Shown in pieces: positions 25,953 through 33,996 of a DNA stretch of 64,000 bases; positions within the stretch are counted from its first letter, which is position 1, and each line of letters opens with the position of its first letter. A model generated the notes under the pieces. That model saw nothing but the letters and a program-made list of their open reading frames with translations, did no database searches and had not been told where the DNA came from. This stretch comes from Corynebacterium minutissimum (GTDB lineage: Bacteria; Actinomycetota; Actinomycetes; Mycobacteriales; Mycobacteriaceae). The translations under genes were made by a program, and so were the position numbers. The DNA lies in contig NZ_JSEF01000005.1 of NCBI RefSeq assembly GCF_000805675.1, positions 114,562 to 178,561 on the forward strand, in the 5' to 3' direction.

Positions 25953-26878
25953 TAGCTCAGTGCTTTCGCCACGGCACTAGCGTTGTGTTCGAAGGCTCCG
26001 AGGTAGGTATCGGTGGGGGCTTCCGGGCCGAGGGTATCGGCAAAGAGCTCCTCATCCGAGATGGTGACTGTCCAGTTGCGGGATTCTACGGCTTCCTTGA
26101 GAGAAGTGATGGCCTGTGGGTTCGCCTGGTTATCTTGGAAGATAACGGGGACCTTCTTCTCCGCGATGGTATCCGCGAGCTCGGAGATCTCAGTGGCGGA
26201 CTTGGTGGCTTCGGTGGTCACGAAGTCGGTGGCTTGGACTTCAAAGTCGAAGGTCTTGCCGAAGTAGTTGAAGGCGTCATGGCCGGTGATGAGAACACGC
26301 GGGGAGGCGCTTTCGAGTTCCTTAGCGGCCTTGTCGTGCGCGGCTGCAATCTTGTCTTCATAAGCATCGGCGGCCGCGGCATAGTCTTCGGCATTGTCAG
26401 AGTCGATTTCGCCGAGTTTGGTGCCGATGTGATCGACGACCTGGCTCCACAGCTCGGGGCTATTCCAGATGTGCGGGTCGTAGAGTTTTTCGCCCTTGTC
26501 ACCTTGCTCGGGCCACGGCAGGAGGTCGGCAGTATCGAGTTGTTCGCCAACTGCTAGCTGCTTCTCACCGAGGGAGGAGAGCTGGTCCACCATTTGCGCC
26601 TCGAGGTGAAGGCCATTCCAGAGGACGAGGTCGGCGTCCTGCATCTTTTCAATATCGCGCGTGGTGGGCTGGTATGTGTGTGGATCGCCGCCGGGGCCGA
26701 CCATGGTGGTGATGTCGGCGTCCGGGGCGATATTGGCGGCCGCATCAGCCAAGTAACCGGTCGTGGCGAAGATCGTCAGATTGTCGTCCTGGGCTTCGGT
26801 GGAGTCGCTGCTGGTGCAGGCGCTCAGCGTGCTTGCGACCACGAGGGAAGCGAGGGGAAGGGCAATAATTTTCTTCAC
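25952..26878 (-). CDS. mntA: Metal-binding lipoprotein of the manganese ABC transporter
   Basis: A 308-residue cluster A-I binding protein with a lipoprotein signal (MKKIIALPLASLVVASTLSAC). Metal ligands are recognisable: His in GGDPHTYQPTTRDI, His in DPHIWNSPELW, Glu or Asp in the C-lobe. There is no His-rich loop of the kind seen in many zinc-binding proteins, which fits manganese. It is the first gene of the operon. Its -10 box and transcription start sit at an MntR-type palindrome (26911-26928), so it should be repressed when manganese is plentiful. Confidence 0.88.
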   Translation of the reverse strand: MKKIIALPLASLVVASTLSACTSSDSTEAQDDNLTIFATTGYLADAAANIAPDADITTMVGPGGDPHTYQPTTRDIEKMQDADLVLWNGLHLEAQMVDQLSSLGEKQLAVGEQLDTADLLPWPEQGDKGEKLYDPHIWNSPELWSQVVDHIGTKLGEIDSDNAEDYAAAADAYEDKIAAAHDKAAKELESASPRVLITGHDAFNYFGKTFDFEVQATDFVTTEATKSATEISELADTIAEKKVPVIFQDNQANPQAITSLKEAVESRNWTVTISDEELFADTLGPEAPTDTYLGAFEHNASAVAKALS

Positions 26879-26910
26879 AGGAAACCTCTCTTATTAAAAG
26901 TGAATGTCGA

Positions 26911-26928
26911 TGTTCAACAGATTGAACT
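26911..26928. promoter_or_regulatory. MntR operator
   Basis: TGTTCAA-CAGA-TTGAACT: a perfect six-base palindrome GTTCAA/TTGAAC with a four-base spacer, flanked by T and T. From memory the Corynebacterium glutamicum MntR site is TGTTCAATGCGTTGAACA, the same arms and spacing. It lies just at and downstream of the predicted mntA transcription start, where repressor would block initiation. Confidence 0.85.
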
Positions 26929-26934
26929 TGAAAG

Positions 26935-26963
26935 AGCATAAGTGCTGAAACCGTTGGAAGCAA
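26935..26963 (-). promoter_or_regulatory. mntABCD promoter
   Basis: On the minus strand: TTGCTT (26963 down to 26958) and TATGCT (26940 down to 26935) with exactly 17 bases between. The start would fall near 26928, at the edge of the MntR operator. Confidence 0.65.
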
Positions 26964-26985
26964 TAGGCTGAACTACGATGGGGGT

Positions 26986-27675
26986 ATGCACATCAGCGAG
27001 CTGCCCGAACGCACCCAGGATTACCTCAAGATCCTCTGGACCTATGAGGAGAAAGAGGGCTCTAATACCGCGATGCCGCTGGGGGACCTAGCTAAAGCGG
27101 CGGGGCAGAAGCTGCCCACCACGTCGGAGGCGGTCAAGCGCCTGGCCGCGAAGGGGCTGGTGGAACATGAGCGCTACTTTGGTGTTCGGCTTGTTGAGGA
27201 AGGCCGGCGGCTGGCTGTGGCAATGGTGCGCCGGCACCGTCTCCTGGAAACCTTCCTCGTGCGCGCTCTGGGCTATACCTGGGATGAGGTGCACGATGAG
27301 GCGGAAATGCTAGAGCACGCGACGTCCGACAGGCTCGTTGAACGTCTCGATTCTTTCCTGGGCAACCCCGCCCGCGATCCGCATGGTGATCCCATACCTG
27401 CCCCGGATGGTACTGCCGAGCCGGTCTCGCGCATCATGCTTATCGACGTCCCCGCGCAGACCCCCGTCACCGTGGAGCAGGTCACTGACGCTGATGGCGA
27501 GTTTCTGCGCTACCTGGATAAATATGGAGTGCGGCCGGGAGTGGAATTGACCGTCGTTGCCCCCTCGGTCGCGGGTGTGCTCGAGGTTGCCGTCGACGGC
27601 GGTTCACACTTCCCCCTCGGGGAATCCGCTGCGCGCGGCATTGCCGTACGCAGCATCAGCGAAGCGGAGGATTAG
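26986..27675 (+). CDS. mntR: DtxR/MntR-family manganese-responsive repressor
   Basis: A 229-residue regulator. The N-terminal winged helix (residues 5-65: RTQDYLKILWTYEEKEG, then TTSEAVKRLAAKGLVEHERY) is followed by the metal-binding dimerisation domain (VRRHRLLETFLVRALGYTWDEVHDEAEMLEHA) and a C-terminal SH3-like domain. The diphtheria DtxR plan is the same; the adjacent mnt operon and operator make manganese the likely metal. TACGAT (26974-26979) ends six bases before the ATG, so a leaderless mRNA is likely. Its stop overlaps the menE stop by four bases. Confidence 0.87.
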   Translation: MHISELPERTQDYLKILWTYEEKEGSNTAMPLGDLAKAAGQKLPTTSEAVKRLAAKGLVEHERYFGVRLVEEGRRLAVAMVRRHRLLETFLVRALGYTWDEVHDEAEMLEHATSDRLVERLDSFLGNPARDPHGDPIPAPDGTAEPVSRIMLIDVPAQTPVTVEQVTDADGEFLRYLDKYGVRPGVELTVVAPSVAGVLEVAVDGGSHFPLGESAARGIAVRSISEAED

Positions 27676-28820
27676 CTGCCCCACGTGCGGGCGACCGCGA
27701 GGCGGTCTACCTTGCCGGGGCCGGTGGTGGGGAGCTCGGCTAGGCGCTTGAAGTCCTTGGGGATTTGCCACCGGGGAAGGCCACTATCGTCGAGAGCCAC
27801 AAGGATATCGCCGACATCCGCCCATCCGGTATAAGCAGCAACGATCATCTGTCCCAAGCGTGGGTGGGGGATGCCGACCACACAGACTCCTTCCACTCCC
27901 GGCACGCGCAGGATGTGCTGCTCGAGCTGCTCCGGGTGGAGCTTGAGCCCGCCGGTGTTCAGGATGTTGTCGAGGCGCCCGGTGACGGTGACGTGGCCGT
28001 CGTGAAGCGCGCCGGCGTCGGAGGTAGCAAACCACGAGGTGCCGGACTCATCGACCACGAAGGCATCTGAGTCCACGTTCCGGTAGCCTCGCGCAATCAT
28101 GGGGCCGCCGAGGTAAATGCGCCCCTCGTCGCCGATGCGAACAAGAGCGCTATCGAGAGGACGGCCGTTGTAGACGCAGCCGCCGGCGGTCTCCGAGGAG
28201 CCGTAGGTGGTGACGATATTGATGCGCAGCTTTTTCGCAGAGTCCAACAACTGTGGGTGGGTGGCAGCACCCCCGACGAGGATGGCATCAAAGGTGCGCA
28301 GGGCCTCGATTCCTTCTAGCGAATCCATGGCCTTGGCTAGCTGCATCGGGGTCAGGCCCGTGTATGAGCGATCCCCGGTGGCGGCCAGCTCGTGCGCGGC
28401 GCGGGCGAAATTGGGGATGGAAAAACCTTCCGACAGGTCAAGGCAGAGCGGCTCCACACCCGCCACGAGCGAGCGCACCAATACCTGGATGCCCGCGATG
28501 TGGGAGGCAGGCATGGCTAGCAGCCACTGGCCGGTGCCGCCGAGAGCCCGGTGCGTGGCATCGGCGCTGGAGACCAAGTTGGCAGCCGTGAGTTGCGCGC
28601 CCTTCGGTGTGCCCGTGGACCCAGAGGTGGCCACGACCAGCGCGATGGAGGAATCAATGGGTTCTCCTGCGCGCATGTGGATGCGCAGCAGCTGCGCGAG
28701 GGTACGGTCCTCCGCCGGAATGGGCAGGAAGGTGGCTTGTCCTGCGATGGCCGCTTCCAGATCAGGGAGGATGGCGGCAGGGGCACGCGGATCGACGGGC
28801 AGAGGAGAGAGGATAGTCAC
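27672..28820 (-). CDS. menE: O-succinylbenzoate-CoA ligase
   Basis: Activates o-succinylbenzoate to its CoA ester for menaquinone synthesis. A 382-residue member of the acyl-adenylate family, compact as usual for actinobacterial MenE. The AMP-binding P-loop VVATSGSTGTPKGAQLT is near residue 65, the second motif TTYGSSETAGG near 205 and the C-terminal hinge TGRLDNILNTGGLK near 290. It starts at a GTG 11 bases after the stop of a small membrane protein gene without its own ribosome binding site, so it is probably translated by coupling. Confidence 0.93.
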   Translation of the reverse strand: MTILSPLPVDPRAPAAILPDLEAAIAGQATFLPIPAEDRTLAQLLRIHMRAGEPIDSSIALVVATSGSTGTPKGAQLTAANLVSSADATHRALGGTGQWLLAMPASHIAGIQVLVRSLVAGVEPLCLDLSEGFSIPNFARAAHELAATGDRSYTGLTPMQLAKAMDSLEGIEALRTFDAILVGGAATHPQLLDSAKKLRINIVTTYGSSETAGGCVYNGRPLDSALVRIGDEGRIYLGGPMIARGYRNVDSDAFVVDESGTSWFATSDAGALHDGHVTVTGRLDNILNTGGLKLHPEQLEQHILRVPGVEGVCVVGIPHPRLGQMIVAAYTGWADVGDILVALDDSGLPRWQIPKDFKRLAELPTTGPGKVDRLAVARTWGS

Positions 28821-28831
28821 GGTTAGTTAGG

Positions 28832-28993
28832 TTACCGCCCGCGGTACTCATAGGGGTTGATGAGCTCGTCCTCCTGATCGAAGGGGCGCTCACCGTCCCT
28901 CTGAGCCTGCTGGATGCGCCGCAACATCCACACTCGCGATGCAATGACGGCAATGAGCGCGATGGCCGCGAGGGCAATGGTGAAATACAGCAC
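28832..28993 (-). CDS. Small membrane protein upstream of menE
   Basis: A 53-residue protein starting at a GTG with GGGAGAG six bases upstream. Residues 1-23 form one helix (MLYFTIALAAIALIAVIAS), followed by a basic-amphipathic segment and an acidic tail ending NPYEYRGR. The strong ribosome binding site and the placement just before menE make it convincing despite its size. The function is unknown; it could anchor or support MenE translation. Confidence 0.7.
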   Translation of the reverse strand: MLYFTIALAAIALIAVIASRVWMLRRIQQAQRDGERPFDQEDELINPYEYRGR

Positions 28994-29077
28994 TTCAGGC
29001 TCTCCCTGGGTGAAGGTGATTGGTGGTAATTAAGATAGCTGGCAGGTCCCTACCTGCCCTCCCTACTGGCTTGAGCC

Positions 29078-29296
29078 TTATGAAGTGGCCTCGTGTGTCT
29101 CGGGGGTGTCTTCTTCCGTGGAGAAGCAACCTAGGACAAAAATCAGCACCAGCATGGCGGCGATGGTTGCGCCAACGGCGACGCCCGCCCGTAGCAGCCA
29201 TGACCATTCGGTAAAGTGCCGCAGGGAAACCAAAAGGATTAGGCAGAGGACAAGTCCGATTGGGCGGGTTATCTGATTGATTTTCTCCGTGGTCAA
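29078..29296 (-). CDS. Small two-helix membrane protein
   Basis: A 72-residue protein starting at a TTG five bases after GGAGG. Two hydrophobic segments (IGLVLCLILLVSL and AGVAVGATIAAMLVLIFVLGC) are followed by a short acidic tail. It lies between menE and menB on the same strand. No domain is recognisable. About 100 bases separate it from menB. Confidence 0.65.
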   Translation of the reverse strand: MTTEKINQITRPIGLVLCLILLVSLRHFTEWSWLLRAGVAVGATIAAMLVLIFVLGCFSTEEDTPETHEATS

Positions 29297-29399
29297 AGTT
29301 GCCTCCGTGGGAGCTATAGTTACTGGCGTTAACTGTCCCGGATATTACCCTCGTTTTATCTTTCGGGTGGAAGAGAAGGCACGAGCCCTCGATGGAGGC

Positions 29400-30380
29400 C
29401 TAGTAGTAGTACGGGAAGTCATCCCAGTTGGGCTCACGTTTTTCTAGGAAGGACTCCTTGCCTTCGACGGCCTCGTCTGTCATATAGGCCAGGCGCGTGG
29501 CTTCACCGGCGAAGACCTGCTGACCCATGAGGCCATCATCGGTGAGGTTAAACGCAAACTTGAGCATGCGCTGGGCGGTGGGGGACTTCATGTTGATTTC
29601 GCGCCCCATTTGGATGGCGGCGTCCTCCAGCTCAGCGTGGTCAACCACCTCGTTGACCGCGCCCATCTCGTACATGCGCTGGGCGTCGTAGGTGCGGCCC
29701 AGGAAGAAGATCTCGCGGGCGTATTTCTGGCCTACCATTTTGGCCAGGTAGGCCGAGCCATAGCCGGCGTCGAAGGATCCCACATCGGCGTCGGTCTGCT
29801 TGAAGCGTGCTTCTTGGCGGGAGGCAATAGTCATATCGCACACCACGTGCAGGGAATGCCCGCCGCCGGCGGCCCAGCCGTTGACGACGGCGATGACCAC
29901 CTTGGGCATCGTGCGTATGAGTCGCTGAACTTCCAAGATGTGTAGGCGGCCGCCTTCGACCTTTTCGCGGGCGGTGTCTACCGTGGATTCGTCCGCAGTC
30001 GCGTCATCGTGCGCGTGCTCAGTGGCGTAGCGGTACCCGGAGCGGCCGCGGATGCGCTGGTCGCCGCCGGAGCAAAACGCCCAGCCGCCGTCCTTCTGGG
30101 ATGGCCCGTTGCCGGTGAGCAGCACTGTGCCAACGTCTGGCGTGCGGCGCGCATGGTCCAGCGCGCGGTAAAGCTCATCCACCGTGTGCGGGCGAAACGC
30201 ATTGCGCACCTCTGGGCGGTCGAAAGCGATGCGGACAATGCCATCCTTGCGCTTCGGCTTTGGCTCATCACTAATAAGCCGGTGGTAGGTGATGTCCGTG
30301 AGGTCCTCAAAGCCCTCCACGGTCTGCCACAGTTCTGGCTTAAACGGATTATCGGTGCTGTAGTTCTTCTGCTCGCTCAT
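29400..30380 (-). CDS. menB: 1,4-dihydroxy-2-naphthoyl-CoA synthase
   Basis: Closes the second aromatic ring of menaquinone from o-succinylbenzoyl-CoA. It is a crotonase-fold protein of 326 residues. The oxyanion-hole segment FCSGGDQRIRG (about residue 105), the catalytic VNGWAAGGGHSLH and the Asp/Tyr-containing VGSFDAGYGSAYLAK all match the MenB family. The C-terminus (PNWDDFPYYY) is typical. I start at ATG 30380 (MSEQKN); the frame is open 22 codons upstream but without family sequence. A 344-base hairpin-rich gap lies upstream. Confidence 0.95.
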   Translation of the reverse strand: MSEQKNYSTDNPFKPELWQTVEGFEDLTDITYHRLISDEPKPKRKDGIVRIAFDRPEVRNAFRPHTVDELYRALDHARRTPDVGTVLLTGNGPSQKDGGWAFCSGGDQRIRGRSGYRYATEHAHDDATADESTVDTAREKVEGGRLHILEVQRLIRTMPKVVIAVVNGWAAGGGHSLHVVCDMTIASRQEARFKQTDADVGSFDAGYGSAYLAKMVGQKYAREIFFLGRTYDAQRMYEMGAVNEVVDHAELEDAAIQMGREINMKSPTAQRMLKFAFNLTDDGLMGQQVFAGEATRLAYMTDEAVEGKESFLEKREPNWDDFPYYY

Positions 30381-30724
30381 GGCACACCAGCTTAATTGGA
30401 AAGTAGTGCGCCGGAAGTATAGTCCCCATTCCCAACCCTCACCCACACTCCCCGCCCAGCGCGGCGGTGATAAACAGTAAACAATACTGCGGGATTTTCC
30501 CCGTCAATGTACACGTGTAATCCGTACCAGCGCGGTACACCATACAGTGGGACGGAATCGAACCTCCCTGCCTTCTTGCGCTACGAAGGCGCCTGAGAAG
30601 CACCGGGCTTTTCCCTGCCCAGTAAGGGTTGCGCTCGCTGCGAAAAGTGTGGGCTACCGTCGCGCGCTTGGTGCGCGCGACATGACTACGTGCCGCAAGA
30701 ATGCGGCACAACTAGCGGCAGACC
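30381..30724. other. Hairpin-rich gap between menB and the DIP1984-family gene
   Basis: No convincing gene. Three exact hairpins stand out: GCCTTC/GAAGGC at 30570-30590, GTCGCGCGC/GCGCGCGAC at 30659-30681 (nine-base arms, five-base loop) and TGCCGCA/TGCGGCA at 30691-30708. The last two lie just downstream of the DIP1984-family stop and could end its transcript, though no T-run follows. The first could belong to the menB leader. A 90-codon minus-strand frame crosses the region but has no recognisable content. Confidence 0.6.
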
Positions 30725-31186
30725 TTATTTAGTTATGAGTTCCGTATTCCAGTTCAGCTGCTGGATGCGGGTATCGAGCTCGCGGTACTGGCGGGCCAGG
30801 TCATCAGCGCGCTCGCGCAGCTTCGGCACGGGAACGGTGGCCACGAACTTGATCTCTGAACGAGAGAAACGATCCTGGCGTGCACCAGCCTGTTCCGCCA
30901 AACCCTGGTAGATGCGGCGCTTGCGCAAGAGGCCATCGCGAAGTGCCAAGGCCTCCATCAGCGTGATCTCTTCATCGAACTTCGTAGCCGTGTTCGTCGC
31001 GTTGATAGCGATAACGAGTTCATCAATGCGTGCAGTGACGCCCTCGAGCTCCCGGAGGAGATCTGTCGGATTCTCGTCCGGTTCATCGCCTTCCTGCACG
31101 CGAACCGTCGCCACAAGACGATCCTTCAGGGTGTTGAGGCGCTCCTGCGCCTGGGCGCGTTCGGCCAGGGCTTCAGCAAGTAGCAT
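30725..31186 (-). CDS. DIP1984-family protein
   Basis: A 153-residue, mostly helical cytoplasmic protein. Start MLLAEALAERAQAQERLNTL, a middle helix with the Asn-rich segment NATNTATKFDEEI, then the conserved TLMEALALRD and end RIQQLNWNTELI. This is the pattern of the DIP1984 family, named from Corynebacterium diphtheriae and related to streptococcal septicolysin in annotation; the real role is unknown. The ribosome binding site AGGAGG lies just before the ATG. There is no signal peptide, so a secreted lysin role is doubtful. Confidence 0.82.
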   Translation of the reverse strand: MLLAEALAERAQAQERLNTLKDRLVATVRVQEGDEPDENPTDLLRELEGVTARIDELVIAINATNTATKFDEEITLMEALALRDGLLRKRRIYQGLAEQAGARQDRFSRSEIKFVATVPVPKLRERADDLARQYRELDTRIQQLNWNTELITK

Positions 31187-31338
31187 GGGTCCTCCTTAAT
31201 GGGAATCTTTATCTGCACAATCGTACAGAAGGGATGGGGGAACGCCGTATGGTCGTGACGGTTTTAACAAATAGCGCCCCAAAACTTCGATGATCTGGGG
31301 CCTTATTTGATCGATATGTACGTCGTGGGCGCTTGGTC

Positions 31339-31394
31339 GGTACGTTTTCGTAAATATGCCCGGATTTGGGGGACCTTATTTACCAAAACGTACC
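31339..31394. repeat. Long inverted repeat between dcuC and the DIP1984-family gene
   Basis: Arms 31339-31356 and 31377-31394 (18 bases, one mismatch, 20-base loop) pair around GGTACGTTTT. The block ccTTATTT next to the right arm is repeated at 31303. A smaller GCCCCA/TGGGGC hairpin lies upstream near 31275-31300. It probably helps end dcuC transcription or holds a regulator site for the DIP1984-family gene. Confidence 0.6.
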
Positions 31395-31433
31395 GCGGAC
31401 TCCGTGATTAACGTTGAGCCCGCGCGAAAACCG

Positions 31434-32843
31434 CTACCCAATAAACATGAACGCAAACAACGTGTTGAGCACCGTCGCCACGATCATGGGCACGGAGGTG
31501 CGCTTGACCAGTTGGATGGGGTTGACCTTGATGGCGCCGGAGACGATGAGTACCGCGGCGTTGACCGGGGAGACCTGGCGCATGAGGTTCGACGTACCCC
31601 AGATAGCGGTGAGCATTTGCGGAGCGTGGATGGAGGTCTGCGAAGCCAGGTTGGGTACTACTTCAGAGAAGGCGAAGTAGGGTGCAGTACCGGAACCGGT
31701 GAGTGCGGCCATCGCGGCGGTGGCGGCAACGAAGATGAGGACGATGAGGACGGCGGCGCCGGAGGAGCCTTCGGCGGCGTCGATAAGCATGTCGATGACA
31801 CCCATCTGCGTGATGCCCTCCACCAGGACGGCGGCGGCGACCAGCAGTGCGACCACGCCGGCAGCGCCCTCGCCCATGCCTTTGAAGAAGGTAGCCATGG
31901 AGTCCACGGCGCCGGAGACGGTGCGCTTGCGGATGGATTCAATAATCATCGCGATGAACAGGGACACCACGGTCACCGGCAGGATGCCGCCCTCGAAGGG
32001 GATGATTCCCAGCTGCTTGAGAATCGCGGAAACGATGATGAGCAGCAGTGGCATGAGCGGAAGCACAGCGTAGTAGCCCGGCAGGGAAGCAGCGCGGGCG
32101 ATGGCTTCCTCAGTGGCCTTATCGTTCATCGAGTCGGCGCTGACCTCGCCAGAGCTTTCGGCCTTGCGGGCATCCACCTTGTCGCAATGGCGCTGCCACC
32201 ACATGTGGACGAAGGCGGTGATGAGCAGGGTGGGGACCGTTGCGCGGGCAACGGCGCCGTAGACGAATTCTGTCGGCGTCATGTTGGTGAGGTCAGCACC
32301 TTGGATAAGGCCTGCCTCCAGCGGCGTGGGCACGATAGTGGAGGAGGTCACCACAATGGCGCCCACGGTCAGTGGTGTCAGACCCGCGGCGATAAGCGCC
32401 GGCAAGAGCGTGGCTACAAGCAGTAGGGACAGCGCTGCGGCCGAAGGGATCACCAGCGAGAGCAACGTGCCCAAGATGAAGCCCACCGGAACCAACCAGT
32501 AGGAACCTTTGAAGCGCTTGAGCGGTGAGGAGAGCACCACGACGGTCTTGGCATCCGCACCGATGTGGCGCATATAGGACACGAAGCCAAAGAGCACCAT
32601 AATCGCCATACCGATGCCGGAGAAGCGCGCCTTGAACAGTGCGTCGACTACGAGCAGCTGGTCATAGAAAGCATTGCCGGTCGCTTCAATTTCAGTGGTG
32701 CGGAAGTCAGCGCGCCCAGTGAGCGCGGCGAGCATGAGCAGGACGACGCCAACGGCGAAGATGGAGGCCGCAGCGTGGACTTTCTTATAGATGAGGTAGA
32801 CAACTGCGGCGATGGCCAGCAGTGCGATGAGCAGATAGAGCAT
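31434..32843 (-). CDS. dcuC: Anaerobic C4-dicarboxylate transporter, DcuC family
   Basis: A 469-residue membrane protein with about 12 helices and no signal. The sequence (MLYLLIALLAIAAVVYLIYKK, then GIGMAIMVLFGFVSYMRHIG, then the Ser/Thr-rich GAIVVTSSTIVPTPLEAG) has the DcuC layout, and the late segment AALTGSGTAPYFAFSEVVP is a second conserved hairpin. DcuC proteins exchange or export succinate and take up fumarate. The ATG follows AAGGA by six bases. It is divergent from menC with about 95 bases between. Confidence 0.83.
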   Translation of the reverse strand: MLYLLIALLAIAAVVYLIYKKVHAAASIFAVGVVLLMLAALTGRADFRTTEIEATGNAFYDQLLVVDALFKARFSGIGMAIMVLFGFVSYMRHIGADAKTVVVLSSPLKRFKGSYWLVPVGFILGTLLSLVIPSAAALSLLLVATLLPALIAAGLTPLTVGAIVVTSSTIVPTPLEAGLIQGADLTNMTPTEFVYGAVARATVPTLLITAFVHMWWQRHCDKVDARKAESSGEVSADSMNDKATEEAIARAASLPGYYAVLPLMPLLLIIVSAILKQLGIIPFEGGILPVTVVSLFIAMIIESIRKRTVSGAVDSMATFFKGMGEGAAGVVALLVAAAVLVEGITQMGVIDMLIDAAEGSSGAAVLIVLIFVAATAAMAALTGSGTAPYFAFSEVVPNLASQTSIHAPQMLTAIWGTSNLMRQVSPVNAAVLIVSGAIKVNPIQLVKRTSVPMIVATVLNTLFAFMFIG

Positions 32844-32937
32844 ATCTGGTCCTTCTTCTGGTTATAACCAATTACCGTATCAATTTATCACTATCCATTA
32901 CGGTTGTCGCATTCGGAGTCGACGTACGATGAACCCC

Positions 32938-33948
32938 ATGCATATTGATGACGTCTTTGATCGCGCCCACGTGGTTTCCCTCCCACTCGCCGTTCAGTTC
33001 CGCGGTATCACCACGCGGGAAGCATTGCTTATCGATGGCCCCGCGGGCTGGGGTGAGTTCGCCCCCTTCCTGGAGTATGGCCCAGAAGAATCCGCGCGCT
33101 GGCTCGCCGCCGGTTTGGAAGCCGCCTACGAAGGTTTCCCGGAACCCGTGCGCGAGTGGGTAGAAGTCAACGGCACCATCCCCGCGGTTCCTGCTGAGCA
33201 GGTGCCGGAGGTGATGGCGCGCTACCCGGGCTGCCGGACTTTCAAGATCAAGGTAGCGGAGAAGGGGCAGACGTTGGATGACGACATTGCGCGCGTCCAG
33301 GCGGTTCGTTCCCACATCGAGTCCCAGGGCCGCGTGCCGGTTCTACGCGTTGATGCCAACTGCGGTTGGAGTGTGGAGGAGGCCGTTACCGCGGCGAAGG
33401 AGCTGATGCCGCTGGATTACATGGAGCAGCCGTGCCGCACCGTCGAGGAACTCAAGGAAGTTCGTGCCCAACTCATGCGCGCCGGGATTTTCGTCCGCGT
33501 GGCGGCTGATGAATCCATTCGCAAGGCCAGCGACCCGTACCGGGTGGCGGAACTGCAGGCGGCGGACGTCGCCGTGGTCAAACCAGCACCGTTGGGCGGT
33601 GTGCGCAAGGTCCTTGCGGTGGCGCAGCACCTGCGCGAGCGCCACATGGACATTACGGTCGCCTCCGCGCTGGATACCTCCGTGGGTATCTCGATGGGGC
33701 TGGCCGCGGTGGCTGCACTGCCGCAGATCTATGACGACGAAGATATCGACGTCACCCCAGCCGCAGCCGGCCTCGCCACAGGGTCACTCTTTAAAGAGGA
33801 TGTCACCGCACCGCGTGAGCTTGTCGACGGCCACCTGCGCGCCGAGTTCCTCACCCCCGACCCGGATCGGCTCAGCGCGCTTGCCGCGCCGACTGATCGA
33901 CGTGAGTGGTGGTTCGACCGCGTCCGCCAGTGCTGGCCGTACCTATAA
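32938..33948 (+). CDS. menC: O-succinylbenzoate synthase
   Basis: Dehydrates SHCHC to o-succinylbenzoate, an enolase-superfamily enzyme of 336 residues. The catalytic lysine motif FKIKVAEKGQTL is near residue 105; metal ligands are Asp in RVDANCGWSVEEA, Glu in DYMEQPC and Asp in VAADESIRK, followed by the second lysine in AVVKPAPLGG. I start at ATG 32938: TACGAT (32925-32930) ends seven bases before it, a leaderless arrangement, whereas the ATG at 32929 overlaps the box. Confidence 0.92.
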   Translation: MHIDDVFDRAHVVSLPLAVQFRGITTREALLIDGPAGWGEFAPFLEYGPEESARWLAAGLEAAYEGFPEPVREWVEVNGTIPAVPAEQVPEVMARYPGCRTFKIKVAEKGQTLDDDIARVQAVRSHIESQGRVPVLRVDANCGWSVEEAVTAAKELMPLDYMEQPCRTVEELKEVRAQLMRAGIFVRVAADESIRKASDPYRVAELQAADVAVVKPAPLGGVRKVLAVAQHLRERHMDITVASALDTSVGISMGLAAVAALPQIYDDEDIDVTPAAAGLATGSLFKEDVTAPRELVDGHLRAEFLTPDPDRLSALAAPTDRREWWFDRVRQCWPYL

Positions 33949-33996
33949 AAGGACAGCTCACAGTACATGTCCTAAGGCCCGCGTAGGCTGGCTGGC

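Noticed and set aside
30545..30600. tRNA-like T-arm on the minus strand
   Set aside because: The T-stem has a mismatch and no matching acceptor or D-arm could be found; at most a remnant.
30439..30711. 90-codon minus-strand frame upstream of menB
   Set aside because: It crosses three strong hairpins, has no ribosome binding site and no protein-like pattern.
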